From Proteobacteria bacterium SG_bin4 (lineage in GTDB: Bacteria; Pseudomonadota; Gammaproteobacteria; Burkholderiales; Nitrosomonadaceae), in contig LWDH01000024.1 in assembly GCA_002083395.1 (NCBI GenBank), positions 1-9,505 of the forward strand: a stretch of DNA of 9,505 nucleotides, given 5' to 3'. The notes under the pieces were generated by a model. It was not told the origin of the DNA. It worked only from the letters and a program-made list of their open reading frames with translations, and ran no database searches. Shown here one piece after another: positions 1 to 6,729 of this stretch. Every line of letters starts with the position of its first letter. Within the stretch, counting starts at the first letter, position 1. Both the position numbers and the translations under genes were made by a program.

Positions 1-42
1 TCTGGCACCATTCTTACCGTGCAAAGGTCTCTTTTAATGATA

Positions 43-74
43 AAAGTAATATAAAGGATTTTTTATATTACTTT
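43..74. promoter_or_regulatory. Perfect 13-bp inverted repeat, probable operator
   Basis: The arms are AAAGTAATATAAA (43-55) and TTTATATTACTTT (62-74), a perfect match around a 6-base spacer. The repeat ends 15 bases before the start codon of the broken Fic gene. The arms are almost pure AT and no T-run follows, so an intrinsic terminator is unlikely. A site for a dimeric DNA-binding protein fits better. The lost Fic protein carried a C-terminal winged helix, so autoregulation is possible, but that is inference. Confidence 0.55.
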
Positions 75-89
75 CCTTACGGACATGCC

Positions 90-606
90 ATGACGATTCA
101 ACTTGAGCAGTATCAGTCCGGTCACTACCAGAAAGGTTATGAATACCGGTTTTTCCTGCCATCCACGATTAACGATGAATGGGTGTGGCAAGCGCCGCAG
201 ATAAATCTGTTGCTGGAGAAGGCGGCGGTCAAGCTCGGGGAACTCAATTCATTTGCGCGCTTGGTGCCAAATATCGATTTGTTCATTCAATTACATGTCA
301 CCAAGGAAGCGGTGGTTTCCAGCCGTATCGAAGGGACGCAAACCAATATTCAGGAAGCGGTGCTGCCCGAGTCGGAAATTCTGCCCGAGCACCGTAACGA
401 TTGGCGCGAGGTACAAAATTAGGCGTTGAATCAGGCAATCGGCCATTTGCATCGAGGAAGTTCAGAAAATTTGCGATCTTAGTTACAAGGTGGCGAATGA
501 ATTGGTTGCGCAAATGCGCGGACACGGCATTTTGCATGAGATTACCGGACAGAGCCGTAATCGCGTGTTTATTTTTGCGGATTACTTGGCGGTTTTTAGC
601 GATTAA
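90..606 (+). pseudogene. Fic-family protein (AMPylator type), degraded remnant
   Basis: Intact members of this family transfer AMP to a target hydroxyl and usually have about 360-380 residues (from memory). Bases 90-422 encode 110 residues of the Fic N-terminal domain. These include the inhibitory-helix motif S-x3-E-G (S77, E81, G82), which blocks ATP in autoinhibited Fic proteins. Reading stops at TAG 420-422, yet the same frame continues with nine more family-like residues (ALNQAIGHL). From 451, in another frame, 51 codons to TAA 604-606 encode the C-terminal winged helix, with phrases such as GHGILHEITGQSRNRVFIF. The catalytic core between them, which would carry HPFxxGNGRxGR, is absent. 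At least two lesions are therefore present: a small deletion creating the stop, and loss of roughly 200 codons. A short truncated protein could still be made, but it cannot be catalytic. Confidence 0.85.
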
Positions 607-753
607 GAAAATTGGTCGTCTGCAAGCAGCCTTGCAAAAACTTTCTAATCTGAGTTTCGATAATCAGCAAAACTTACTGTTTTGATTTACTCAGCTTCCT
701 CTTCAACAATGATATGATTTGCTCCTAAAACGAATCTAATTGCTGGAGAAATC

Positions 754-1401
754 ATGCGTGAAACGGAACCTCAATCCGGTTTGAATTTTAATTTCATCGT
801 GCCTATCGCGATGTTGGCAGTTTTGTTGCTCGTGCCTTTTTCGATCAACGCGCTATTGCATTTGATGGCGAGCAAGAAGGTGATGAATCCGGTGGTGATG
901 AAATTACCGGTGGACAGTTCGATGATTTCAATCCCGTCGGAAGTGAAGCAATACGAGAGCTTCGACGTGGCATTGAATCTGGAAACCAAGCGTTTGGCGA
1001 AGTTTTTGAACGAACTTGTGTCGACTGCTTCCGAAGGCACGTCGATTCAAGGGATTACCGGCGTGGTTTCGGCCAATATGAAAGCCGAAATTGACGGTGC
1101 GGCGTTTGAAATCGACAAGTTGGGGCCGCAGGAGCCGTACTCGGATTATGACGGTACCGCGAAGTGGCGCTGGCGCGTGACACCGGAGTCATCCGGGGCG
1201 CAGGCGATAACAATCCGGTTGCACTTATCGACCCAGCGAGACGCACAGTTCGATAGCCGGGTGCTGGAGCTGGCGGAAACCAACTTTGCGGTTGAGGGCA
1301 ATACCACGGAATGGATGAAGCGCAATATTCTGTGGGTTGTGCTGGTGTTGCTGGCGCCGGCCGGTATTTTTTATGCGGTGCGGCGGCGGTTTGTGCAATA
1401 A
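754..1401 (+). CDS. Membrane-anchored protein of unknown function, two TM helices
   Basis: I do not recognise this 215-residue protein. A hydrophobic helix spans about residues 14-36 and a second spans 191-209, followed by an R-R-R tail. By the positive-inside rule both ends should be cytoplasmic, with about 150 residues in the periplasm. The periplasmic part looks like a beta-sandwich. Near its end is a W138-x-W140-x-V-x-P motif followed by alternating hydrophobic residues (about 150-160), a pattern I associate with membrane-proximal beta-domains. The start is supported by GGAG about 8 bases upstream. The gene stands alone between the Fic remnant and the heat-shock gene, and neither neighbour suggests a function. 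TATGAT at 713-718 could be a -10 element, but I found no matching -35. Confidence 0.75.
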   Translation: MRETEPQSGLNFNFIVPIAMLAVLLLVPFSINALLHLMASKKVMNPVVMKLPVDSSMISIPSEVKQYESFDVALNLETKRLAKFLNELVSTASEGTSIQGITGVVSANMKAEIDGAAFEIDKLGPQEPYSDYDGTAKWRWRVTPESSGAQAITIRLHLSTQRDAQFDSRVLELAETNFAVEGNTTEWMKRNILWVVLVLLAPAGIFYAVRRRFVQ

Positions 1402-1449
1402 ATTCAAATGAATAACGAATCGGTTCATTCCAATTAGCAGTTTGTAAGG

Positions 1450-1477
1450 CTTGAAAAAATGCGAAAGATCCCTATAT
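1450..1477 (+). promoter_or_regulatory. Sigma-32 (RpoH) type heat-shock promoter for hsp20
   Basis: CTTGAAA at 1450-1456 and CCCTATAT at 1470-1477 are separated by 13 bases. This closely matches the heat-shock sigma consensus (CTTGAAA, 13-17 bases, CCCATnT). Transcription should start near 1484 and give a leader of about 109 bases before the hsp20 ATG. The leader can form a short hairpin (GGACGAT pairing with ATTGTCC, about 1498-1519). I see no clear structure that sequesters the ribosome binding site. Confidence 0.65.
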
Positions 1478-1592
1478 GCGGAGATGAAGTGTATTGCGGA
1501 CGATTACAAAACATTGTCCATGCGGCTTAAAGGCAGCGATGCGGAAGCGAATACACAGAATGTGCTAATTCATCGACTAGGAGAATTTCATC

Positions 1593-2018
1593 ATGGCTAT
1601 TACACGTTATGAACCTTGGGGATTGTTGAGTCAACTGCAAAGAGAACTGGAACGCGGCGTTGCCGAGAGTTCCACCGCGACCGCCGAATGGGCGCCTGCC
1701 GTGGATATCAAAGAGGAAGCCAACCGTTTTGTGATTTATGCGGATATTCCCGGCGTAAAACCGGAAGCAATCGATATCAGCATGCATGACGGCGTGTTGA
1801 CGATTAAGGGCGAAAAAAGCTCGGAAAGCAAAACGGAAAAAGAAGGCTACAAACGCGTGGAGCGCACCTACGGTTCGTTCTACAGACGTTTCAGCTTGCC
1901 CGATACTGCCAATCCCGATGCGATTTCCGCTTCGTCTAAAAACGGCGTGCTGGAAATCGTAATTCCTAAACGGGAAGCAGTATTGCCCAAGAAAATCAAT
2001 GTCTCGACGGTCGAATGA
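1593..2018 (+). CDS. Small heat-shock protein, Hsp20/alpha-crystallin family
   Basis: This cytoplasmic ATP-independent holdase binds unfolding proteins during heat or oxidative stress and passes them to DnaK/ClpB. The 141 residues have the usual layout. A short N-terminal arm begins with the Y-E-P-W type opening seen in many bacterial members. The alpha-crystallin domain covers about residues 36-128, with ADIPGV (50-55), ERTYGSFYRRFSLP (90-103) and the hallmark NGVLEIVIPK (117-126). The C-terminal tail carries an I-x-V oligomerisation motif (I135-N136-V137). AGGAG at 1579-1583 sits 9 bases before the ATG. A sigma-32-type promoter precedes the gene and a strong terminator follows it, so it is probably a single-gene heat-inducible unit. 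Confidence 0.95.
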   Translation: MAITRYEPWGLLSQLQRELERGVAESSTATAEWAPAVDIKEEANRFVIYADIPGVKPEAIDISMHDGVLTIKGEKSSESKTEKEGYKRVERTYGSFYRRFSLPDTANPDAISASSKNGVLEIVIPKREAVLPKKINVSTVE

Positions 2019-2053
2019 ACTGACTGGCGATCGTTGAATTGCTGCGGTACCCA

Positions 2054-2077
2054 ATGGAGCCTCCGGGCTCCATTTTT
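2054..2077 (+). terminator. Intrinsic terminator after hsp20
   Basis: The stem ATGGAGCC (2054-2061) pairs perfectly with GGCTCCAT (2066-2073) around the loop TCCG, and a run of five T follows (2073-2077). It lies 36 bases after the hsp20 stop codon and separates that unit from uup. Confidence 0.9.
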
Positions 2078-2109
2078 ATGCCCGCCGGTTTTGCCAAGCC
2101 GGCTAAAGC

Positions 2110-2139
2110 ATGACAAAATTGCACCCCGCTCAATCTTAT
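2110..2139 (+). promoter_or_regulatory. Possible sigma-70 promoter for uup
   Basis: ATGACA (2110-2115) and TCTTAT (2134-2139) are 18 bases apart and would start transcription about 19 bases before the uup ATG. Both boxes are imperfect. A promoter is expected here because a terminator lies just upstream. Confidence 0.3.
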
Positions 2140-2164
2140 GCAACCGCTTCTGTAATCCTCTAAT

Positions 2165-4084
2165 ATGCCCCTCATCACCCTGGAAAACGCCTGTTTAGCC
2201 TTCGGTCATCACGCTTTACTCGATCATACGAGCTTGCAACTCGATGCGGGTGAGCGGGTCGGTTTGATCGGTCGCAACGGCGGCGGCAAATCGAGCCTGC
2301 TGCGCGCGTTGGCGGCTGAAATCAAGCTCGATGACGGTAAATTGTGGCGCGCACCGAACATCAAGCTGGCGTATGTGCCGCAAGAACCGCTGCTGAATCC
2401 TGCCAATACCGTGTTCCAGGAAGTATCCACCGGCTTGGGCAATATCAGCCGTGTTTTGCAGGAGTATCATGCGGTATCGCATGCTTTGAGCGAAACGCCG
2501 GAAAATACCGAGGCGCTGTTGCAACGTTTGCAAGCGCTGCAAAGTGAGCTGGAAGTGGAAGGCGGCTGGAGTCTGCAAGCACAAATAGAAACCGTGATCG
2601 ATAAACTCAATCTGCCTGCGGATACATTGATTGAGCATTTGTCGGGCGGGCTTAAAAAGCGCGTAGCATTGGCGCGCGCTTTGGTGATATCACCGGATGT
2701 GCTGCTGCTGGATGAACCAACCAACCATCTGGATTTTTCCTCGATCGAGTGGCTGGAAGGATTGTTACAGAGTTTTGCAGGCAGTGTGTTGTTCATTACC
2801 CATGACCGGCGCTTTCTCGATCATGTCGCAACCCGGATCGTCGAACTCGATCGCGGCCATTTACAGTCATTTGCAGGCAAATTCAGCGATTATCAGCGGG
2901 AAAAAGCCAAAATGCTCGAAGTGGAAGCGATTCACAACCAGAAATTCGATAAGATCCTGGCGCAGGAAGAGGTCTGGATCCGCAAAGGCATCGAAGCGCG
3001 GCGCACGCGCAATGAAGGCAGAGTCCGCAGGTTGGAAGCGTTGCGGCTGGAGCGCGCGGCGCGGCGGGATAAAACCGGCACTGCAAATATCAGCCTGGAT
3101 GCCGGCGAGCGTTCGGGGAAATTGGTTGCAGAACTGGAACATGTCAGCAAGCGTTTTGGCGATAAAGTGATCATCAACGATTTCTCCTGCCGCATTCTGC
3201 GCGGTGACCGGGTAGGATTGCTAGGACCCAACGGCGCCGGGAAATCGACGCTGTTGAAATTGATTTTGGGTGAGTTGCAGCCTGATTCCGGCACGATCCA
3301 GCAGGGAACCAAGCTGACGGTGGCCTATTTCGATCAAATGCGTGAGCAGCTCAATGAAGAAATGATATTGACGGATACCATCAGCCCGGGGTCGGATTTT
3401 GTCGAGATTAATGGCAAACGCAAGCATGTCATCAGCTATTTGGAAGATTTCCTGTTTCCATCGGAGCGTGCGCGTTCGCCGGTTAAATCGCTATCGGGCG
3501 GTGAACGTAACCGGTTGTTGCTGGCACGGCTATTTACCCGTCCCGCCAATGTGCTAGTGCTGGATGAACCGACCAACGATCTCGATATAGAAACCCTGGA
3601 ATTACTGGAAGCTTTGTTGCAGGACTATTCCGGCACCTTGTTTCTGGTCAGCCATGACCGGGAATTTCTGGATAACGTGGTTACGCAAGTAATTGCATTT
3701 GAAGGAAATGGAAAATTGTGTGAATATATTGGCGGTTATGAAGATTGGAATCGTGCAAAACATTTTGAAGATTCTACCATTCCGCAGAAAATTGTAGCGA
3801 AGCAGCCAGATGCTTCAACAGCCGGTATTTCCAAATTACCGCGGTCTACTCGAACTAAAAAATTGAGTTACCAGGAAGCGCGTGAACTCGAAGGCTTGCC
3901 CAGTAAGATTGATCTCTTGGAACAAGAACAAGCGAACATTACGTTGCGTTTAAATGAACCGGTCATTTATCGCGATTTTCCGGATGAAGTGAAAGAATTA
4001 CAAACACGGTATGCTGCGATTGAAAAAGAACTGGCCGATTGTTTAGTCAGATGGGAAGAATTGGAGTCAAAATCCACCTCATAA
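2165..4084 (+). CDS. uup: ABC-F family ATPase Uup
   Basis: Uup is a soluble twin-ATPase protein of the ABC-F class. Members act on the ribosome or on nucleic acid rather than in transport; E. coli uup loss increases precise excision of transposons. The 639 residues hold two nucleotide-binding domains. The first has Walker A G36-x4-G-K42-S43, signature LSGG (159-162), Walker B LLLDEP with catalytic E184, and switch H213. The second has Walker A G354-x4-G-K360-S361, signature LSGGE (443-447), catalytic E468 and switch H497. The linker between them (about 240-305) is rich in charged residues and fits the ABC-F interdomain coil. The C-terminal coiled coil (about 565-635) carries the KLSYQEARELEGLP phrase typical of Uup and separates it from EttA. 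All catalytic residues are present. No Shine-Dalgarno is visible before the ATG. Confidence 0.95.
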   Translation: MPLITLENACLAFGHHALLDHTSLQLDAGERVGLIGRNGGGKSSLLRALAAEIKLDDGKLWRAPNIKLAYVPQEPLLNPANTVFQEVSTGLGNISRVLQEYHAVSHALSETPENTEALLQRLQALQSELEVEGGWSLQAQIETVIDKLNLPADTLIEHLSGGLKKRVALARALVISPDVLLLDEPTNHLDFSSIEWLEGLLQSFAGSVLFITHDRRFLDHVATRIVELDRGHLQSFAGKFSDYQREKAKMLEVEAIHNQKFDKILAQEEVWIRKGIEARRTRNEGRVRRLEALRLERAARRDKTGTANISLDAGERSGKLVAELEHVSKRFGDKVIINDFSCRILRGDRVGLLGPNGAGKSTLLKLILGELQPDSGTIQQGTKLTVAYFDQMREQLNEEMILTDTISPGSDFVEINGKRKHVISYLEDFLFPSERARSPVKSLSGGERNRLLLARLFTRPANVLVLDEPTNDLDIETLELLEALLQDYSGTLFLVSHDREFLDNVVTQVIAFEGNGKLCEYIGGYEDWNRAKHFEDSTIPQKIVAKQPDASTAGISKLPRSTRTKKLSYQEARELEGLPSKIDLLEQEQANITLRLNEPVIYRDFPDEVKELQTRYAAIEKELADCLVRWEELESKSTS

Positions 4085-4142
4085 ATGTAATGTTTGAACG
4101 GCAATTTCCCTATAAACAACATGGACATGCTTACACTTTTCA

Positions 4143-4171
4143 TTGACCAAATCGAGCGCATCGTTTAAAGT
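4143..4171 (+). promoter_or_regulatory. Possible sigma-70 promoter for the cytochrome pair
   Basis: TTGACC (4143-4148) and TAAAGT (4166-4171) are separated by 17 bases. The predicted start near 4178 leaves a leader of about 20 bases containing the AAGGAGG ribosome site at 4186-4192. The -35 box matches consensus at 5 of 6 positions and the -10 box at 4 of 6. Confidence 0.4.
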
Positions 4172-4197
4172 TCAACTTTTGAGAGAAGGAGGCGTAT

Positions 4198-4524
4198 ATG
4201 AAACAAAAATTGGTTATGAATTTATTACTTACTTTGGGTTTGCTCTTGGCATTTTCAGGGATGACCCAAGCGGCTGGAGATGCAACAGCGGCAAAAGAAA
4301 AACTGTCCATGTGTGAAGGTTGTCACGGAATTCCAAATTATAAAACGGCATTTCCAACCGCTTATCACGTGCCGAAACTGGGCGGGCAGCACGCAGAATA
4401 TATCATTAAGGCACTGGAAGGATATAAAAACGGCACACGCAGCCATCCGACCATGACCGGTTTAGCTAAGACATTATCGCAACAAGATATCGAAGATTTC
4501 GCTGCTTATTATTCTAAAAATTAA
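4198..4524 (+). CDS. Periplasmic monohaem cytochrome c (c553/c4-like), first of a pair
   Basis: This small class I c-type cytochrome is probably a periplasmic electron shuttle. The 108 residues start with a Sec signal peptide (positive start, hydrophobic core about 8-20, likely cleavage near A25/A26 in TQAAGD). The haem-binding motif is C39-E-G-C42-H43. M86, in the HPTMTGLA segment, is the likely sixth iron ligand. The stretch LGGQ...KALEGYKNG is typical of the cytochrome c4/c553 group. Compared with the next gene, it has extra residues between the haem motif and LGGQ (about 45-60). AAGGAGG five bases before the ATG predicts strong translation. The second cytochrome begins 27 bases downstream, so the two are probably co-transcribed. 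The partner enzyme cannot be told from the sequence. Confidence 0.9.
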   Translation: MKQKLVMNLLLTLGLLLAFSGMTQAAGDATAAKEKLSMCEGCHGIPNYKTAFPTAYHVPKLGGQHAEYIIKALEGYKNGTRSHPTMTGLAKTLSQQDIEDFAAYYSKN

Positions 4525-4551
4525 TTGAGTTAACTACGCAAGGAAGGAATT

Positions 4552-4881
4552 ATGAAGAATTATGTAATAGCCGCATTAAGCGGCGCAGCCTTGATACTCT
4601 CTAGTCAAGTAGTGGCTGCGGATATCGAAGCTGGTAAAAGTAAAGCAGCCGAAGCCTGTGCTTCATGTCATGGCGCCGATGGTAACAGCCCTGCTCCTAA
4701 TTTTCCAAAAATTGGCGGCCAATATAGAACTTACCTGGTAAAAGCATTGAAAGATTATAAATCCGGTGCGCGGCAAGATCCTATCATGGCTGGAATGGCA
4801 GCAAATTTAAGCGAAGCGGATATTGACAACCTGGCTTTCTATTATTCAAGTCTGCCTGGCAACCTGAATTCGAACAAATAA
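4552..4881 (+). CDS. Periplasmic monohaem cytochrome c (c553/c4-like), second of a pair
   Basis: This is a 109-residue class I cytochrome c. The Sec signal peptide probably ends after A23 (VVAA before D24). The haem motif is C36-A-S-C39-H40, followed by G-A-D-G-N as in the c4 family. M79, in DPIMAGMA, is the likely axial ligand. It shares a long pattern with its upstream neighbour: GGQ-x3-Y-x2-KAL-x2-YK-x-G-x-R-x2-P-x-M-x-G, then LS-x2-DI and YYS. This indicates tandem duplication. Together the two resemble the halves of a dihaem cytochrome c4 encoded as separate proteins. The ribosome site AGGAAGGA (4541-4548) precedes the start. The pair probably carries electrons between respiratory enzymes in the periplasm, but the partners are unknown. 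Confidence 0.9.
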   Translation: MKNYVIAALSGAALILSSQVVAADIEAGKSKAAEACASCHGADGNSPAPNFPKIGGQYRTYLVKALKDYKSGARQDPIMAGMAANLSEADIDNLAFYYSSLPGNLNSNK

Positions 4882-4885
4882 TCTG

Positions 4886-4912
4886 TAACCGGGTTTTGAA
4901 TCTACCCGGTTA
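4886..4912 (+). other. Hairpin downstream of the cytochrome pair
   Basis: TAACCGGG (4886-4893) pairs perfectly with CCCGGTTA (4905-4912) around an 11-base loop. No T-run follows, so it is not a classic terminator. It may protect the 3' end of the cytochrome mRNA or help the terminator just downstream. Confidence 0.5.
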
Positions 4913-4918
4913 AAATCT

Positions 4919-4956
4919 AAAAAGCCCTAGCAGAGTATATTGCTAGGGTTTTTTTT
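4919..4956. terminator. Bidirectional intrinsic terminator between convergent units
   Basis: CCCTAGCA (4925-4932) pairs perfectly with TGCTAGGG (4941-4948). Eight T follow (4949-4956) and five A precede (4919-4923). It can therefore end the plus-strand cytochrome transcript and, on the other strand, the long operon that ends with the DUF1841 gene. The T-run is longer in the plus direction. Its right edge overlaps the last bases of the DUF1841 reading frame. Confidence 0.9.
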
Positions 4957-5395
4957 AATCTGTTGACTGAGTGAGTTGCTTGTCCAGGCAGGCGAAGTAA
5001 ATATCCGCGTCCGGTGCGGATTGATTCCGTTGCGCTTGCCAAATCATTTCCGCCAGACATTCCATGACCTGATGCGCGGCAGCATGTTCGCTCCCGGTTT
5101 TTTTCTGCAACCGCGCAAATCGTTCGCAAATTCCAATGGGCTGATTAATTGATAACTGTTCCTTAATTGCAACATGCATGCTCATGTGCAGAAAAGGATT
5201 GGTATCACCCATTTCGGGTAAGTAATCTTTATCCAGATAGCGCTCGGTATCGTCGAGAATCGCATGATATTCAGGGTGTTGCAAGATGACTTCCAGCGCG
5301 ACCGTCTCGATGCCGGATAAAATTTCGCGGTGGCGGTATTTGCGCCAGGTTTCAAAAAATAATTGCCGCGCTTGGTCTCGTGTCGGTTTAAACAT
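4955..5395 (-). CDS. DUF1841 family protein, function unknown
   Basis: This 146-residue soluble protein belongs to DUF1841, recognised from its opening (M-F-x-P-[ST]-R-D-Q-x-R-Q-x-F-F-x2-W-R-K) and from HPEYHAILDD, then NPFLHMSMH. The family is found mostly in beta- and gammaproteobacteria and no role is established as far as I know. It has no signal peptide, membrane helix or cysteine cluster. Several conserved histidines (in HPEYH, and in HMSMH near 70-74) could bind a metal or matter for catalysis, but that is speculation. It is the last gene of the minus-strand operon and starts 8 bases after the nth stop codon. No Shine-Dalgarno is visible, so translation may depend on coupling to nth. 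Confidence 0.85.
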   Translation of the reverse strand: MFKPTRDQARQLFFETWRKYRHREILSGIETVALEVILQHPEYHAILDDTERYLDKDYLPEMGDTNPFLHMSMHVAIKEQLSINQPIGICERFARLQKKTGSEHAAAHQVMECLAEMIWQAQRNQSAPDADIYFACLDKQLTQSTD

Positions 5396-5403
5396 GATCG
5401 GGA

Positions 5404-6037
5404 TCAGATGGTTTTATCAGGAAATTCACACAAATGATTGATTTTGCAGATCGCGCATTCCGGTTTTCGCGCCTTGCATACATAGCGCCCATGGAGGATC
5501 AGCCAATGGTGCGCATCCTGGCGATATTCCTTAGGAACGGCTTTGAGCAGTTTCAGTTCGACTTCCAGCACATTCTTGCCGCGTGCGAGCCCGGTGCCGA
5601 TTAGCAACGCGGAAAATATGCGTATCCACCGCGATTGTCGGTTCACCGAATGCCGTATTCAAAATCACATTGGCGGTTTTGCGCCCGACGCCCGGTAATT
5701 TTTCCAGTTGCTCGCGGGTTTGAGGCACTTTGCTATCGTGCAGTTGTATCAATAATTGGCATGTTGCCAGTATATTCTTGGCCTTGGTTTTATACAGGCC
5801 AATTCTCTTGATGCACTCGGTCAAGCCGGTTTCGCCGAGCGCCAGGATTTTTTCCGGGGTATTCGCTTGCGGAAAGAGTTGCCGAGTCGCCAAATTGACG
5901 CTTTTGTCGGTCGCTTGCGCGGAAAGAATGACGGCAATGAGCAGTTCGAAAGGCGTGGAATACTCCAATTCCGTGGTTGGGTGCGGATTGACTGCTTTCA
6001 GGCAAGCGAAAATTTCATGCCGTTTAGCTGAGTTCAT
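5404..6037 (-). pseudogene. nth: Endonuclease III (Nth), frameshifted by one base
   Basis: Nth is a DNA glycosylase/AP lyase that removes oxidised pyrimidines. From ATG 6037 the first 147 codons match the E. coli protein closely: PHPTTELEYSTPFELLIAV, the helix-hairpin-helix LPGVGRKTANV with lysine K120, and AVDTHIFRV with D138. After N146-R147 one extra base (G5596 on the plus strand) shifts the frame. The other frame continues with TGLARGKNVLEVELKLLK, then HHWLILHGRYVC and the [4Fe-4S] cysteines spaced C-x6-C-x2-C-x5-C. Skipping that base gives a 210-residue protein; E. coli Nth has 211. As read, translation ends at 5531-5533 after about 168 residues and loses the cluster. The start lies inside the end of rnfB (14-base overlap). 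An upstream start at 6076 would add 13 residues that the family lacks. Sequence error is a real alternative to mutation. Confidence 0.88.
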
Positions 6038-6722
6038 GCGGTTTTGTTGCAGGATTGCCGGTATGCGTTTGTGCACGGATCATTTTTGCGCGTGCTAGCG
6101 CTGCTTCGATCATGGCTTTCTTGCGTTCATCAGTGATTGTTTTGGTGTTTTCGGCCGCAGAGCCGGGTTTGGATTTGATCGGTTTTTCCGCGGCGTGTTG
6201 TTTGTCTCGTTCGAGCCGTTGCTGCCTGCGTTGATACCGGATGCGCGCATGATCCGCAGCGTGCTGTTTGCGCTCAGCGGCGTCAAGGCTGCTCGTACCG
6301 GCAACGTCTTCAGTGGCTGGGATCAGGCGGATGCAATCCATCGGACAAGGCGCGATGCATAACTCGCAGCCGGTGCATTCCGCTGCAATGACGGTATGCA
6401 TTTGTTTGGCTGCTCCGACGATGGCATCGACGGGGCATGCTTTGAGGCAGAAAGTACAGCCGATGCACAAACGTTCATCAATCAAGGCAACGACTCTGTA
6501 AGGCGATGGAAAACCGTGTGCAGTATTCAGCGGTTTAGGCGGCACATTCAGCAATTCCGCGATTTTAACAATGCCGGTCTGATTTCCCGGAGGACATTGA
6601 TTGATATCAGCCCGGCCTTCAACGATGGCCTCCGCGTAAGGCCTGCATCCGGCGTAACCACACTTGCCGCACTGCGTTTGCGGCAAAACCGCGTCTATTT
6701 GATCAATCAATGGTTGATTCAT
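6024..6722 (-). CDS. rnfB: Soluble RnfB-like iron-sulphur protein
   Basis: RnfB (RsxB) is the multi-cluster electron-transfer subunit of the Rnf/Rsx complex. From ATG 6722 the protein has 232 residues. An N-terminal 4Fe-4S domain has C18, C21, C26 and C43 (C-x2-C-x4-C-x16-C). Two ferredoxin-type motifs follow: C86-x2-C89-x2-C92-x3-C96 and C116-x2-C119-x2-C122-x3-C126. The tail (about 150-232) is charged and alanine-rich, probably helical. The N-terminal membrane helix of E. coli RsxB is missing and no other rnf gene is nearby, so this is probably a soluble orphan electron carrier. The frame is open upstream to 6770, but that would overlap pyrD and add non-family residues. The chosen start is 7 bases after the pyrD stop, without a clear ribosome site. 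It sits directly upstream of nth, itself a 4Fe-4S enzyme; any functional link is inference. Confidence 0.88.
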   Translation of the reverse strand: MNQPLIDQIDAVLPQTQCGKCGYAGCRPYAEAIVEGRADINQCPPGNQTGIVKIAELLNVPPKPLNTAHGFPSPYRVVALIDERLCIGCTFCLKACPVDAIVGAAKQMHTVIAAECTGCELCIAPCPMDCIRLIPATEDVAGTSSLDAAERKQHAADHARIRYQRRQQRLERDKQHAAEKPIKSKPGSAAENTKTITDERKKAMIEAALARAKMIRAQTHTGNPATKPHELS

Positions 6723-6729
6723 GGGAATT

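Noticed and set aside
401..685. A 94-codon open frame spanning the Fic deletion junction
   Set aside because: It crosses both lesions in a frame that matches neither Fic half, and its residues resemble no protein. It is a by-product of the deletion.
1409..1431. Weak inverted repeat AATGAA/TTCATT after the 754-1401 gene
   Set aside because: Only 6 bp of AT-rich pairing with no T-run; not convincing as a terminator.
1527..2054. A long open frame antisense to hsp20
   Set aside because: It exactly shadows a clearly recognisable gene and encodes a low-complexity, F- and R-rich protein with no motif.
2110..2122. Possible sigma-54 promoter (GCATGACAAAATTGCA) before uup
   Set aside because: The invariant GG of the -24 element is absent; only the TTGCA half matches.
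5730..6098. Plus-strand open frames opposite nth
   Set aside because: The minus strand carries unmistakable Nth motifs, while the plus-strand translations have no family features.
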